Positions 36,351 through 48,533 of a DNA stretch of 64,000 nt are shown here, piece after piece (within the stretch, counting starts at the first letter, position 1; each line of letters begins with the position of its first letter). The stretch lies in the NCBI GenBank assembly GCA_907163375.1, contig CAJQUW010005232.1, forward strand, positions 62,001 through 126,000, in the 5' to 3' direction. The position numbers and the translations under genes are program-made. This DNA is from Prostheceraeus crozeri (taxonomy: Eukaryota > Platyhelminthes > Polycladida > Euryleptidae). The notes beneath the pieces were generated by a model, which did no database searches, had not been told where the DNA came from, and was given only the letters and a program-made list of their open reading frames with translations.

Positions 36351-37349
36351 ACGAGGTGGAGACCGTCCGTGATCATCATTGGTCTCCGTGACGGTGCAGT
36401 GGATAGAAGTCCTGCCTCACCATCTCAGGATGTGTCACGAGGTGGAGACCGTCCGTCAGCATCATTGGTCTCCGGGACGGTGCAGTGGATAGAAGTCCTG
36501 CCTCACCATCCCAGGATGTGTCACGAAGTGCAGACCGTCCGCCAGCATCATTGGTCTCCGTGACGGTGCAGTGGATAGAAGTCCTGCCTCACCATCCCAG
36601 GATGTGTCACGAGGTGGAGACCGTCCGTGATCATCATTGGTCTCCGTGACGGTGCAGTGGATAGAAGTCCTGCCTCACCATCCCAGGATGTGTCACGAGG
36701 TGGAGACCGTCCGTCAGCATCATTGGTCTCCGTGACGGTGCAGTGGATAGAAGTCCTGCCTCACCATCCCAGGATGTGTCACGAAGTGGAGACTGTCCGT
36801 CAGCATCATTGGTCTCCGTGACGGTGCAGTGGATAGAAGTCCTGTCTCACCATTCCAGGATGTGTCACGAGGTGGAGACCGTCCGTCAGCATCATTGATC
36901 TCCGTGACGGTGCAGTGGATAGAAGTCCTGCCTCACCATCCCAGGATGTGTCACGAAGTGCAGACTGTCCGTCAGCATCATTGGTCTCCGTGACGGTGCA
37001 GTGGATAGAAGTCCTACCTCACCATCCCAGGATGTGTCACGAGATGGAGACTGTCCGTCAGCATCATTGGTCTCCGTGACGGTGCAGTGGATAGAAGTCC
37101 TGCCTCACCATCCCAGGATGTGTCACGAGATGGAGACTGTCCGTCAGCATCATCGGTCTCCGTGACGGTGCAGTGGATAGAAGTCCTGCCTCACCATCCC
37201 AGGATGTGTCCCGAAGTAGAGACCGTCCGTGAGCATCATTGATCTCCGTGAAGGTACAGTGGATAGAAGTCCTACCTCACCATCCCAGGATGTGTCACGA
37301 GGTGGAGACTGTCCGTCAGCATCATTGATCTCCGTGACGGTGCAGTGGA

Positions 37350-40300
37350 TAGAAGTCCTGCCTCACCATCCCAGGATGTGTCACGAGGTGGAGACCGTCC
37401 GTGATCATCATTAGTCTCCGTGACGGTGCAGTGGATAGAAGTCCTGCCTCACCATCCCAGGATGTGTCACGAGGTGGAGACCGTCCGTCAGCATCATTGA
37501 TCTCCGTGACGGTGCAGTGGATAGAAGTCCTGCCTCACCATCCCAGGATGTGTCACGAGGTGGAGACCGTCCGTCAGCATCATTGATCTCCGTGACGGTG
37601 AAGTGGATAGAAGTCCTGCCTCATCATCCTAGGATGTGTCACGAGGTGGAGACTGTCCGTCAGCATCATTGGTCTCCGTGACGGTGCAGTGGATAGAAGT
37701 CCTGCCTCACCATCCCAGGATGTGTCACGAAGTGCAGACTGTCCGTCAGCATCATTGATCTCCGTGACGGTGAAGTGGATAGAAGTCCTGCCTCACCATC
37801 CCAGGATGTGTCACGAGGTGCAGACTGTCCGTCAGCATCATTGGTCTCCGTGACGGTGCAGTGGATAGAAGTCCTGCCTCACCATCCCAGGATGTGTCAC
37901 GAGGTGGAGACTGTCCGTCATCATCATCGGTCTCCGTGACGGTGCAGTGGATAGAAGTCCTGCCTCACCATCTCAGGATGTGTCACGAGGTGGAGACTGT
38001 CCGTGATCATCATCGGTCTCCGTGACGGTGGAGTGGATAGAAGTCCTGCCTCACCATCCCAGGATGTGTCACGAGGTGCAGACTGTCCGTCAGCATCATT
38101 GGTCTCCGTGACGGTGCAGTGGATAGAAGTCCTGCCTCACCATCCCAGGATGTGTCACGAGGTGGAGACTGTCCGTCATCATCATCGGTCTCCGTGACGG
38201 TGCAGTGGATAGAAGTCCTGCCTCACCATCTCAGGATGTGTCACGAGGTGGAGACTGTCCGTGATCATCATCGGTCTCCGTGACGGTGCAGTGGATAGAA
38301 GTCCTGCCTCACCATCCCAGGATGTGTCACGAGGTGGAGACTGTCCGTCAGCATCATTGGTCTCCGTGACGGTGCAGTGGATAGAAGTCCTGCCTCATCA
38401 TCCCATGATGTGTCACGAGGTGGAGACTGTCCGTCAGCATCATTGGTCTCCGTGACGGTGCAGTGGATAGAAGTCCTGCCTCACCATCCCAGGATGTGTC
38501 ACGAGATGGAGACTGTCCGTCAGCATCATTGGTCTCCGGGACGGTGCAGTGGATAGAAGTCCTGCCTCACCATTCCAGGATGTGTCACGAGGTGGAGACT
38601 GTCCGTCAGCATCATTGATCTCCGTGACGGTGCAGTGGATAGAAGTCCTGCCTCACCATCCCAGGATGTGTCACGAGGTGGAGACTGTCCGTCAGCATCA
38701 TCGGTCTCCGTGACGGTGCAGTGGATAGAAGTCCTGCCTCACCATCCCAGGATGTGTCACGAGGTGGAGACTGTCCGTGATCATCATCGGTCTCCGTGAC
38801 GGTGCAGTGGATAGAAGTCCTGCCTCACCATCCCAGGATGTGTCACGAGGTGGAGACTGTCCGTCATCATCATCGGTCTCCGTGACGGTGCAGTGGATAG
38901 AAGTCCTGCCTCACCATCCCAGGATGTGTCCCGAAGTGCAGACTGTCCGTGATCATCATCGGTCTCCGTGACGGTGCAGTGGATAGAAGTCCTGCCTCAC
39001 CATCCCAGGATGTGTCACGAAGTGCAGACTGTCCGTCAGCATCATTGATCTCCGTGACGGTGCAGTGGATAGAAGTCCTGCCTCACCATCCCAGGATGTG
39101 TCACGAGGTGGAGACCGTCCGTCAGCATCATTGGTCTCCGTGACGGTGCAGTGGATAGAAGTCCTGCCTCACCATTCCCAGGATGTGTCACGAGGTGGAG
39201 ACTGTCCGTCAGCATCATTGATCTCCGTGACGGTGCAGTGGATAGAAGTCCTGCCTCACCATCCCAGTATGTCTCACAAGGTGGAGACTGTCCGTCAGCA
39301 TCATTGATCTCCGTGACGGTGCAGTGGACAGAAGTCCTGCCTCACCATCCCAGGATGTGTCACGAGGTGGAGACTGTCCGTGATCATCATCGGTCTCCGT
39401 GACGGTGCTGTGGATAGAAGTCCTGCCTCACCACCCAGGATGTGTCACGAGGTGGAGACTGTCCGTCAGCATCATTGATCTCCGTGACAGTGCAGTGGAT
39501 AGAAGTCCTGCCTCACCATCCCAGGATGTGTCACGAGGTGGAGACTGTCCGTCAGCATCATTGGTCTCCGGGACGGTGCAGTGGATAGAAGTCCTGCCTC
39601 ACCATCCCAGGATGTGTCACGAGATGGAGACTGTCCGTCAGCATCATTGATCTCCGTGACGGTGCAGTGGATAGAAGTCCTGCCTCACCATCCCAGGATG
39701 TGTCACGAGGTGGAGACTGTCCGTCAGCATCATTGGTCTCCGTGACGGTGCAGTGGATAGAAGTCCTGCCTCACCATCCCAGGATATGTCACGAGGTGGA
39801 GACTGTCCGTCAGCATCATTGATCTCCGTGACGGTGCAGTGGATAGAAGTCCTGCCTCACCATCCCAGGATGTGTCACGAGGTGCAGACTGTCCGTCAGC
39901 ATCATTGGTCTCCGTGACGGTGCAGTGGATAGAAGTCCTGCCTCACCATCTCAGGATGTGTCACGAGGTGGAGACCGTCCGTCAGCATCATTGGTCTCCG
40001 TGACGGTGCAGTGGATAGAAGTCCTGCCTCACCATCCCAGGATGTGTCACGAGGTGGAGACTGTCCGTCAGCATCATTGATCTCCGTGACGGTGCAGTGG
40101 ATAGAAGTCCTGCCTCACCATCCCAGTATGTGTCACGAGGTGGAGACCGTCCGTCAGCATCATTGATCTCCGTGACGGTGCAGTGGATAGAAGTCCTGCC
40201 TCAACATCACAGCATGTGTCACGAGGTGGAGACCGTCCGTGAGCATCATTTGTCTCCGTGACGGTGCAGTGGATAGAAGTCCTGCCTCAACATCACAGCA

Positions 40301-42800
40301 TGTGTCACGAGGTGGAGACCGTCCGTGAGCATCATTGATCTCCGTGACGGTGCAGTGGATAGAAGTCCTGCCTCACCATCCCAGGATGTGTCACGAGGTG
40401 GAGACTGACCGTGAGCATCATTGGTCTCCGTGACGGTGCAGTGGATAGAAGTCCTGCCTCACCATCCCAGGATGTGTCACGAGGTGGAGACTGTCCGTCA
40501 GCATCATTGGTCTCCGTGACGGTGCAGTGGATAGAAGTCCTGCCTCACCATCCCAGGATGTGTCACGAGGTGGAGACTGTCCGTCAGCATCATTGGTCTC
40601 CTGACGGTGCAGTGGATAGAAGTCCTGCCTCACCATCCCAGGATGTGTCACGAGGTGGAGACTGTCCGTCAGCATCATTGGTCTCCGTGACGGTGCAGTG
40701 GATAGAAGTCCTGCCTCATCATCCTAGGATGTGTCACGAGGTGGAGACTGTCCGTCAGCATCATTGGTCTCCGTGACGGTACAGTGGATAGAAGTCCTGC
40801 CTCACCATCTCAGGATGTGTCACGAGGTGGAGACCGTCCGCCAGCATCATTGATCTCCGTGACGGTGCAGTGGATAGAAGTCCTGCCTCACCATCCCAGG
40901 ATGTGTCACGAGGTGGAGACCGTCCGTCAGCATCATTGGTCTCCGTGACGGTGCAGTGGATAGAAGTCCTACCTCACCATCCCAGGATGTGTCACGAGGT
41001 GGAGACCGTCCGTCAGCATCATTGATCTCCGTGACGGTGCAGTGGATAGAAGTCCTGCCTCACCATCCCAGGATGTGTCACGAGGTGGAGACCGTCCGTG
41101 ATCATCATTGGTCTCCGTGACGGTGCAGTGGATAGAAGTCCTGCCTCACCATCTCAGGATGTGTCACGAGGTGGAGACCGTCCGTCAGCATCATTGGTCT
41201 CCGTGACGGTGCAGTGGATAGAAGTCCTGCCTCACCATCCCAGGATGTGTCCCGAAGTAGAGACCGTCCGTCAGCATCATTGGTCTCCGGGACGGTGCAG
41301 TATATAGAAGTCCTGCCTCACCATCCCAGGATGTGTCACGAAGTGCAGACCGTCCGCCAGCATCATTGGTCTCCGTGACGGTGCAGTGGATAGAAGTCCT
41401 GCCTCACCATCCCAGGATGTGTCACGAGGTGGAGACCGTCCGTGATCATCATTGGTCTCCGTGACGGTGCAGTGGATAGAAGTCCTGCCTCACCATCCCA
41501 GGATGTGTCACGAGGTGGAGACTGTCCGTCAGCATCATTGGTCTCCGTGACGGTGCAGTGGATAGAAGTCCTGCCTCACCATCCCAGGATGTGTCACGAA
41601 GTGCAGACTGTCCGTCAGCATCATTGGTCTCCGTGACGGTGCAGTGGATAGAAGTCCTGCCTCACCATTCCAGGAGATGTCACGAGGTGGAGACCGTCCG
41701 TCAGCATCATTGATCTCCGTGACGGTGCAGTGGATAGAAGTCCTGCCTCACCATCCCAGGATGTGTCACGAGGTGGAGACTGTCCGTCAGCATCATTGGT
41801 CTCCGTGACGGTGCAGTGGATAGAAGTCCTACCTCACCATCCCAGGATGTGTCACGAGATGGAGACTGTCCGTCAGCATCATTGGTCTCCGTGACGGTGC
41901 AGTGGATAGAAGTCCTGCCTCACCATCCCAGGATGTGTCACGAGGTGGAGACTGTCCGTCAGCATCATTGGTCTCCGTGACGGTGCAGTGGATAGAAGTC
42001 CTGCCTCACCATCCCAGGATGTGTCCCGAAGTAGAGACCGTCCGTCAGCATCATTGGTCTCCGGGACGGTGCAGTATATAGAAGTCCTGCCTCACCATCC
42101 CAGGATGTGTCACGAAGTGCAGACCGTCCGCCAGCATCATTGGTCTCCGTGACGGTGCAGTGGATAGAAGTCCTGCCTCACCATCCCAGGATGTGTCACG
42201 AGGTGGAGACTGACCGTGAGCATCATTGATCTCCGTGACGGTGCAGTGGATAGAAGTCCTGCCTCACCATCCCAGGATGTGTCACGAGGTGGAGACTGTC
42301 CGTCAGCATCATTGGTCTCCGTGACGGTGCAGTGGATAGAAGTCCTGCCTCACCATCCCAGGATGTGTCACGAAGTGCAGACCGTCCGCCAGCATCATTG
42401 ATCTCCGTGACGGTGCAGTGGATAGAAGTCCTGCCTCACCATCCCAGGATGTGTCACGAGGTGGAGACCGTCCGTCAGCATCATTGATCTCCGTGACGGT
42501 GCAGTGGATAGAAGTCCTGCCTCACCATCCCAGGATGTGTCACGAGGTGGAGACCGTCCGTCAGCATCATTGATCTCCGTGACGGTGCAGTGGATAGAAG
42601 TCCTGCCTCACCATCCCAGGATGTGTCACGAGGTGGAGACCGTCCGTGATCATCATTGGTCTCCGTGACGGTGCAGTGGATAGAAGTCCTGCCTCACCAT
42701 CCCAGGATGTGTCACGAAGTGCAGACTGTCCGTCAGCATCATTGATCTCCGTGACGGTGCAGTGGATAGAAGTCCTGCCTCACCATCCCAGGATGTGTCA
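37350..42800 (+). repeat. Higher-order block, second copy (approximate limits)
   Basis: Partner of 30900-36350, offset 75 monomers. Several scattered base changes separate the copies (for example CTACCTCACC near 34610 against CTGCCTCACC near 41060), so this is a recent but not brand-new duplication rather than an exact echo of one sequence. Confidence 0.85.
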
Positions 42801-42875
42801 CGAGGTGGAGACGTCCGTGAGCATCATTGGTCTCCGTGACAGTGCATTGGATAGAAGTCCTGCCTCATCTTCCCA

Positions 42876-43888
42876 ATTCATGAAACGTTCTTTTGTCATG
42901 AATGGCTGCTCTTAGAAATTTAGCTTTGGATGTCTAATTACATTTTTCAACTTTGCTTATTAATCAGAATCCTCAATTTTTCTTCACTAAAAGTTCATGT
43001 TTCAATCTGTTGTCGTGTGCAATATTTCTTCCTCTCTTATTAAGAAAATTCAGCGAATTATAGTTTTTCAGTCATATGGAGACGCTTTTGTATGAGAACT
43101 GTTATTGCTTATTGCTCGAGGCAAAGGTTTGGAATGTCTTAATTTCCCGAGAAGATGGCAAAGTTTGTAACATCGGGAATAACGAAACATGCATTTTGGC
43201 TATCTCTTGTCGAAAGATATCGAATTGTTTTCCTTTCTATGAGGCAGTTGGAGAGGCAGTGGTGCACCGACCTCTGTATCTTTATTTGTTCCGATCATGA
43301 TCTCTGTACTTTCCTCTTCGAAACATTGACGTCGGGGACGGTCCTTGAAGAAAAGGAAAAGTCGGAAGATGCAGAGTTCTCTCCTCTCATAAAGAATGGT
43401 AAATGTCAACTTCGTCGGTTGATGGAGAAGCTGAAGATAAAATCTTCCAAGTACGAACAACTGACGATTAGAACCAATGATGATCGTATTTGAGTCTGAT
43501 GTCAATACGAAAACTTCACAAATTGGAATTCACTTACATGCGCTGATTTTTCTCTACGGGTTTCAATTTTAAGAGGTATCCGCTTTTTTGGCTGCAAGAA
43601 GAGCACAAGTGAGGATGAAAATGAAGTCAGAATCATTTATTACAGTAGAATATTCAGTAGTTATATTCAGTAGAATAGTTTATTACACAGTCTCGTGACT
43701 GAAACTTCATTGCCTGGCGTCCCCTTAGCCTTTATTGATCATAGGCCTACATGCAGATAGCATACGGATTATTGGTCTTTTTAGGCGCAATGATTGGCAG
43801 TCTATCAGTTGCTGGTCTAGTTATGCTCGTAGAATTACAATTTGCTTTTCTTTAATGTAAAACTTCATTGAGTTTAAAAAAAGCATGA
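42876..43888. other. Intronic, no gene recognised
   Basis: Overlapping open frames of 74-112 codons lie at about 43076-43505 on both strands. None has a domain I recognise and no convincing splice sites frame them. TATTCAGTAG is locally duplicated near 43650. Confidence 0.45.
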
Positions 43889-44236
43889 GATGACTTCACT
43901 GGTCTCGATGTTTGGTCTTCCTCGGGGCCTTTCCCCTGCCACTTCGTTTTCAATGTCACGATGAGACGGTTGGGAGGCAGAGATGACTTCACTGGTCTCG
44001 ATGTTTGGTCTTCCTCGGGGCCTTTCCCCTGCCACTTCGTTTTCAATGTCACGATGAGACGGTTGGGAGGCAGAGCTGACTTCACTGGTCTCGATGTTTG
44101 GTCTTCCTCGGGGCCTTTCCCCTGCCACTTCGTTTTCAATGTCACGATGAGACGGTTGGGAGGCAGAGCTGACTTCACTGGTCTCGATGTTTGGTCTTCC
44201 TCGGGGCCTTTCCCCTGCCACTTTGTCCTATCAAAG
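43889..44236 (-). repeat. 93-bp tandem repeat, about 3.7 units
   Basis: Units of 93 bp contain GACTTCACTGGTCTCGATG, TTTGGTCTTCCTCGGGGCC, TTTCCCCTGCCACTTCG and TTTTCAATGTCACGATGAG. The unit is a multiple of three, so several frames stay open. One minus-strand frame repeats GERPRGRPNIETSEV, which resembles the basic GRPR motif near LINE protein ends, so the unit could have come from a LINE fragment. No start, splice site or further similarity supports a gene. Confidence 0.9.
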
Positions 44237-44927
44237 TCCATAACATCAATAGGGCATCAAGCAGTAAATGTTCAGTAATCTATTCCAATTTTATACCTCA
44301 GTCGTCATACATGCTGCTCTTGTGAGGTCTCGGATTGCACAAGCACTCACGGGATTGAGTGACATTTGTACAGTCCTCAATCTGACATTTACTTCTGTTG
44401 ATTTAGTCATTCACGATGAGAAGATTTTCTATTTTCTTCTTGTGAAAAATGTGTTTCGAGATGTCCGTTGAAAGCTCCATAATAATCTCACTGTTGAAGT
44501 TAGTGCCGCCGAACGAACATCTCTTCACGAAAATGGTCCATCGAAGGCTTCGAGATCGATGAAATGGATGAGAAAGTTTCCTCGTCTTAACACCTGAAGA
44601 ATGAGACGATTCCTTCGCGTCGTGAAACATTTCATTTAATTGCTTTTCCTTACTCAACTGATCCCCTCTTAACTTGAGATAGACGTGCTTACACTTCCTG
44701 TCCCATCGCTAACATAATTTTCTTCACGAGACGCGAAGATTCATTCATTCAGTCAAAATTTATTCTTGATATCTCTAATAAATCTTGTTAAATTCAAGCA
44801 TTCAAAGCTACACCGTCCAAGCCTCCACTGTGAGAAGTAGTGACCCAGTCGTCTGCCGAGTCCAAGACTGCACTGTGAGATCTCCTATCATAGCGTATAC
44901 AACATGAATGAGACCGAACTGCGTGGT
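44237..44927. other. Intronic; SINE family A tail fragments at 44811-44880
   Basis: CACCGTCCAAGCCTCCACTG (from about 44811), followed by TGAGAAGTAGTGACC, resembles the SINE family A tail. A second partial copy (GAGTCCAAGACTGCACTGTG) follows directly at about 44859. No gene is seen in the rest. Confidence 0.5.
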
Positions 44928-46334
44928 ATCCCGTACGAAAATTTTTTGGAAACCACTAATGAAACATTAATGTTTTGTCTACGGAAATTTAGCCATTTCA
45001 TTAGTATTTTCATTAGTGTTTCATGTAATGTTTCATTAGTATTTCCATTAGTATTTATTTACATTACATGGAGCATACGCATGATTCATTAATGTTCCCA
45101 GTACTGTTTCATTAATGCTCACAGTGCTGTTTCATTAATACTCACAGTACTGTTTCATTAGTGTTCCTAGTACTGCTTCAACGTCGTTCCTAATGCTATT
45201 TCACAAATGTTATTATTAATGTTTCATTTGTGGTCTACGATAATGCACCATAATTATTTCTAGAATGATCCTACATTATATAATGTGTCATTATTAGCAA
45301 AAAGAATACCATCATCAAGTTTGTATGACATCTTTATTCCAAAGTACATGTATCTACTTATCTACCTAACACTATCTATCTACTTGTCTCTAAAAGAGTT
45401 GCCCACTACAAATACAGACAGCATACGTCCAATGTTCTCACAATTCCTCGGTTTCCGGTTCTTCCAAGTCTCTTAATGTCGACTTTGATGTTGCTGAAAA
45501 GAAGACGGACCCTTTTTTAATACACATTTTTGGTAAATCACTGGTATGACGATAATGCGTTTAAATGCTTTGACGAAGTGCTCTTGAATTAAAATTGCAA
45601 TTTGAATTTTCTCCAAAAATCCATTTGATATTCGATATCAGATAGGATGAAAACCTACAACTGTTACATGTACATGTGCATGTTCCTACATTAGAACGCA
45701 CAAATGTAATCACATACACATACATCACAATCACATACATTTAAGAATTTATTTGTTTATTGTAGAGGTAAAAAAATTGGTCCATTAATTCTCGGTATCC
45801 CAATTTGCGTATTTTTGTTCAATTACTTTTGATTTTAGGCCGACCGGAAACTAAATTGGTATTATTTGCAATAGTGTTTCCTATTTATGATATTTTGTCA
45901 CATTTCTGTGTGCCAATGACACATTACTTCAGCTATAACTAAGTGCACTATGCGGTGTGTAGGTCTGCATGTGAACTGCAGTAGGCCTACATGCATGCAT
46001 GTTTTCAGTGCACGTTGCTATTTGTCAACAAGTTTACAATTTAAAAGTAATTTTCAATTGATGTAAAAGTCTATTCCCATTAAGCCAGCTACAGAAAAAC
46101 AGAAGAAAGCACGTTTAACTGCTTTGGTATAGTAGAATCATAATTTGATATCTATAAGCATTACTTGAGCATACCATACTGTTACTTACATTTGGTATGT
46201 TATGAGAATCATCACTAACTTAAAGGCTTCTAAAGCAATGGTATCTGACAGAATTCACTATCATCACCTTACCAAAATACAGGCAGCATTCAATGCATGA
46301 ATTCATGGTATGTTAGTTAATTGCGATTTGACTT

Positions 46335-46640
46335 TTTTTAAATTTATTTATCTATCCGGAATAATTTATATAGCGCTGTACCCAAAAAGGCTCACAGCAT
46401 TAAAACGAACAATGAAGTCACAAATTACATTAACGTTATCATAAAATGGAAGAAAAAGTGTTAATGAGAAAACAGCTCTTCAGGCGACGCTTGAAAGTTG
46501 ACAAACTGCTCGAATTATACTAGAATGATAGGGATGTAGTACCACACTGAAGGTCCATAGAAAGAAAAGGCATGACCTCCCCTGGATATTGTTTTGACGA
46601 GAGATACCCTCAATAAGCAACGATCTTCAGATGATCGAAG
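46335..46640 (+). repeat. Dispersed-repeat-like segment with TATAGCGCT motif
   Basis: AATTTATATAGCGCTGTACC, then CAAAAAGGCTCACAGC, is a motif I associate with dispersed repeats in marine invertebrate genomes. The downstream sequence appears to carry a degenerate coding trace (for example AGGCGACGCTTGAAAGTTGA). I cannot assign it to a family with certainty. Confidence 0.35.
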
Positions 46641-47915
46641 AGAACGGGAAGGATTATTGATTAATGTACACAGGCGAATTCAAGTAATGTCCTTTATAGC
46701 ACAAGCATCCAATCTTGAGTGTTGAGCGTTCATTTATCGGAAGCCAGTTCATCTGTCCAAAATCAGGAGTAATGTGCTCTCGACCGCGGATTCGAAAATC
46801 AAACGAGCGTTTGAATTTTGTAAATTCAGACACGTGTTTTTAAGGTACTCAGTGTTCGATTAGATCTAAGGTATGAGTGGCTTCATACGTCATGTTGTAA
46901 AGCAAAAAAGTACTTCGCATGACGTATTAAGTAAATATATATATATATATTAAGCATTAAATTGATACAATAATCAAATATTTAATGTATAAATGTGAAT
47001 TGACGAAGTGCATAATTTCTACATCTATTTGAAAGCTTTTATCAGCTGCTATAGAATTAATTGATTTCTGAAGACGAGTAATCGCTATCAATTAATTGCA
47101 TGTTGCCATAATTAATATCAATTGATAGATGTGCCCAATTTAAATGCAATAAACTTTTGATCACATTTGATATTACTCGGCCACTGTCTAATCGCAAGTG
47201 CCTGCATCAAATTCATTCATCAATTGCAATCTAATTACATATTCGTAATGTTGCTGTGCACTAAATATTCAAGGTCAAGGTTCGTGTTCGTGTGAACGAT
47301 CTGAAATCGCTAATTTGAATTATATGCGCATAAAATAAACTGCTTGTAAATTAATGTTGTTAATTAATCTAATTATGAATACAAAACTGCAGCTACGCTA
47401 CTGTACTATAATACAGTAGTAAAAGCATTATAACTGCTTACCGTTTTCCTTTCGTAATTCCTTGATCTTTCGCTTCAGTTCGTTTTCTTTTAACTCTGTA
47501 TGCGGTTTGTCAGATTTCTTGTTACATTCTGGATCTTGGGTCACATTGTTTGAAAAAATTGTAAGAAGTCTTTTTTGTAGCAACTTCAAATTTTCTAGAC
47601 TTTCCTCTGCTGTTTTTCGACAATGACGGGATTAGACGCGACTGTGTATGATATACTGATGAGACGACAACGACGAGGCGAAATGGTCACTATGAAATTC
47701 TGAATTACGTCCAGCGCATTGATGAAATGGTCCGTGTTTCCGCGTTGCATGTCGATTACCCAATAGAGACGATAGCATTAAACTTCGAGGAAAGTCGATA
47801 AATGCGCATAGGAAGAAACTGACGGCTCACGCGTTGTCGTGACATGACGTCACTGCGGTAACACACAATAGGGAAGCATGAATAATCCAAGGCAAGGATT
47901 CTAAATATAGAATGG

Positions 47916-48440
47916 TACATTAATGTTTCACTAATGAAACATTACATGAAACCATTGCAGTTTTCACTAATGAACTTTACATTAATGTTTGATTAATGAA
48001 ACATTACATGAAACCATTGCAGTTTTCACTAATGAACTTTACATTAATGTTTCATTAGATGAAACATTACATGAAACCATTGCAGTTTTCATTACTGAAC
48101 TTTACATTAATGTTTCATTAATGAAACATTACATGAAACCATTGCAGTTTTCATTACTGAACTTTACATTACATGAAACCATTGCAGTTTTCATTACTGA
48201 ACTTTACATTAATGTTTCATTAATGAAACATTACATGAAATCATGGCAATTTTCATTAATGAACTTTACATTAATGTTTCATTAGATGAAACATTACATG
48301 AAACCATTGCAGTTTTCATTCATGAACTTTACATTAATGTTTCATTAGATGAACCATTAGTATTTTCATTAATGCTTTATCATGAAATGCTGAAATTTCA
48401 TTAGTCATCAATGAAACATTACATGTTCATTAGATGAAAC
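47916..48440. repeat. 62-bp AT-rich tandem repeat, about 8 units
   Basis: Units run TTACATTAATGTTTCATTAA, TGAAACATTACATGAAACC, ATTGCAGTTTTCATTACTG, AACT. One unit is shortened near 48170. Each unit contains the palindrome-like CATTAATGTTTCATTAATG, so single strands can fold. It forms the right subterminal block of the 44928-48474 element. Confidence 0.9.
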
Positions 48441-48533
48441 ATTGATGAATTGCAAAATTATTTTCGTACGGGATGGTTAACTATGTTGTCGAACTTATCA
48501 TTTTTTTCTAGAAACATAATGTAGCCGTCTGAT

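Larger units (their letters stand above)
30144..42875 (+). repeat. 86-bp satellite array 2, about 148 units with higher-order structure
   Basis: The monomer of 86 bp runs through TCTCCGTGACGGTGCAGTGG, ATAGAAGTCCTGCCTCACC, ATCCCAGGATGTGTCACGAG, and GTGGAGACTGTCCGTCAGC. 12,732 bp divided by 86 gives 148.0. It is the reverse complement of the array at 9948-11582. Diagnostic variants include GGTGGAGAC/AGTGCAGAC, CCGTCAGC/CCGTGATC/CCGTGAGC, ATTGATCTCC/ATTGGTCTCC/ATCGGTCTCC and CCGTGACGG/CCGGGACGG. Rare markers recur at 6,451 or 6,450 bp (75 monomers) and at 1,720 bp (20 monomers). Each unit has four CpGs and is richer in GC than the flanks. The repeated short open frames (period 258 bp) are not genes. 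Confidence 0.98.
44928..48474. mobile_element. Candidate 3.5-kb element with inverted ends and ATTAATG-rich subterminal repeats
   Basis: The left end ATCCCGTACGAAAAT (44928-44942) is exactly inverted at the right end ATTTTCGTACGGGAT (48460-48474). GGT flanks both sides, a possible 3-bp duplication. Just inside each end lie blocks rich in TTTCATTAATG/CATTAATGAAAC, which are self-complementary and complementary between ends: left about 44955-45250, right 47916-48440. No transposase is recognisable, so it would be non-autonomous. The superfamily is unassigned. Confidence 0.65.

Noticed and set aside
30144..42875. CRISPR array
   Set aside because: The 86-bp units are contiguous near-identical tandem copies without unique spacers, and the context is an animal intron.
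30348..42915. Dozens of similar short proteins (GAVDRSPASPSQDVSRGGD type) across the large array, up to 121 codons
   Set aside because: They repeat every 258 bp (three 86-bp monomers) and are ended by chance stops. They simply translate the satellite, with no start, splice or codon-level constraint.
43076..43505. Overlapping open frames of 74-112 codons
   Set aside because: No recognisable domain, open on both strands, and no convincing splice sites; left as unannotated intron.
44928..48474. Assignment of the 3.5-kb element to a named superfamily
   Set aside because: The end sequence is not one I recognise, and the 3-bp GGT flank could be chance.
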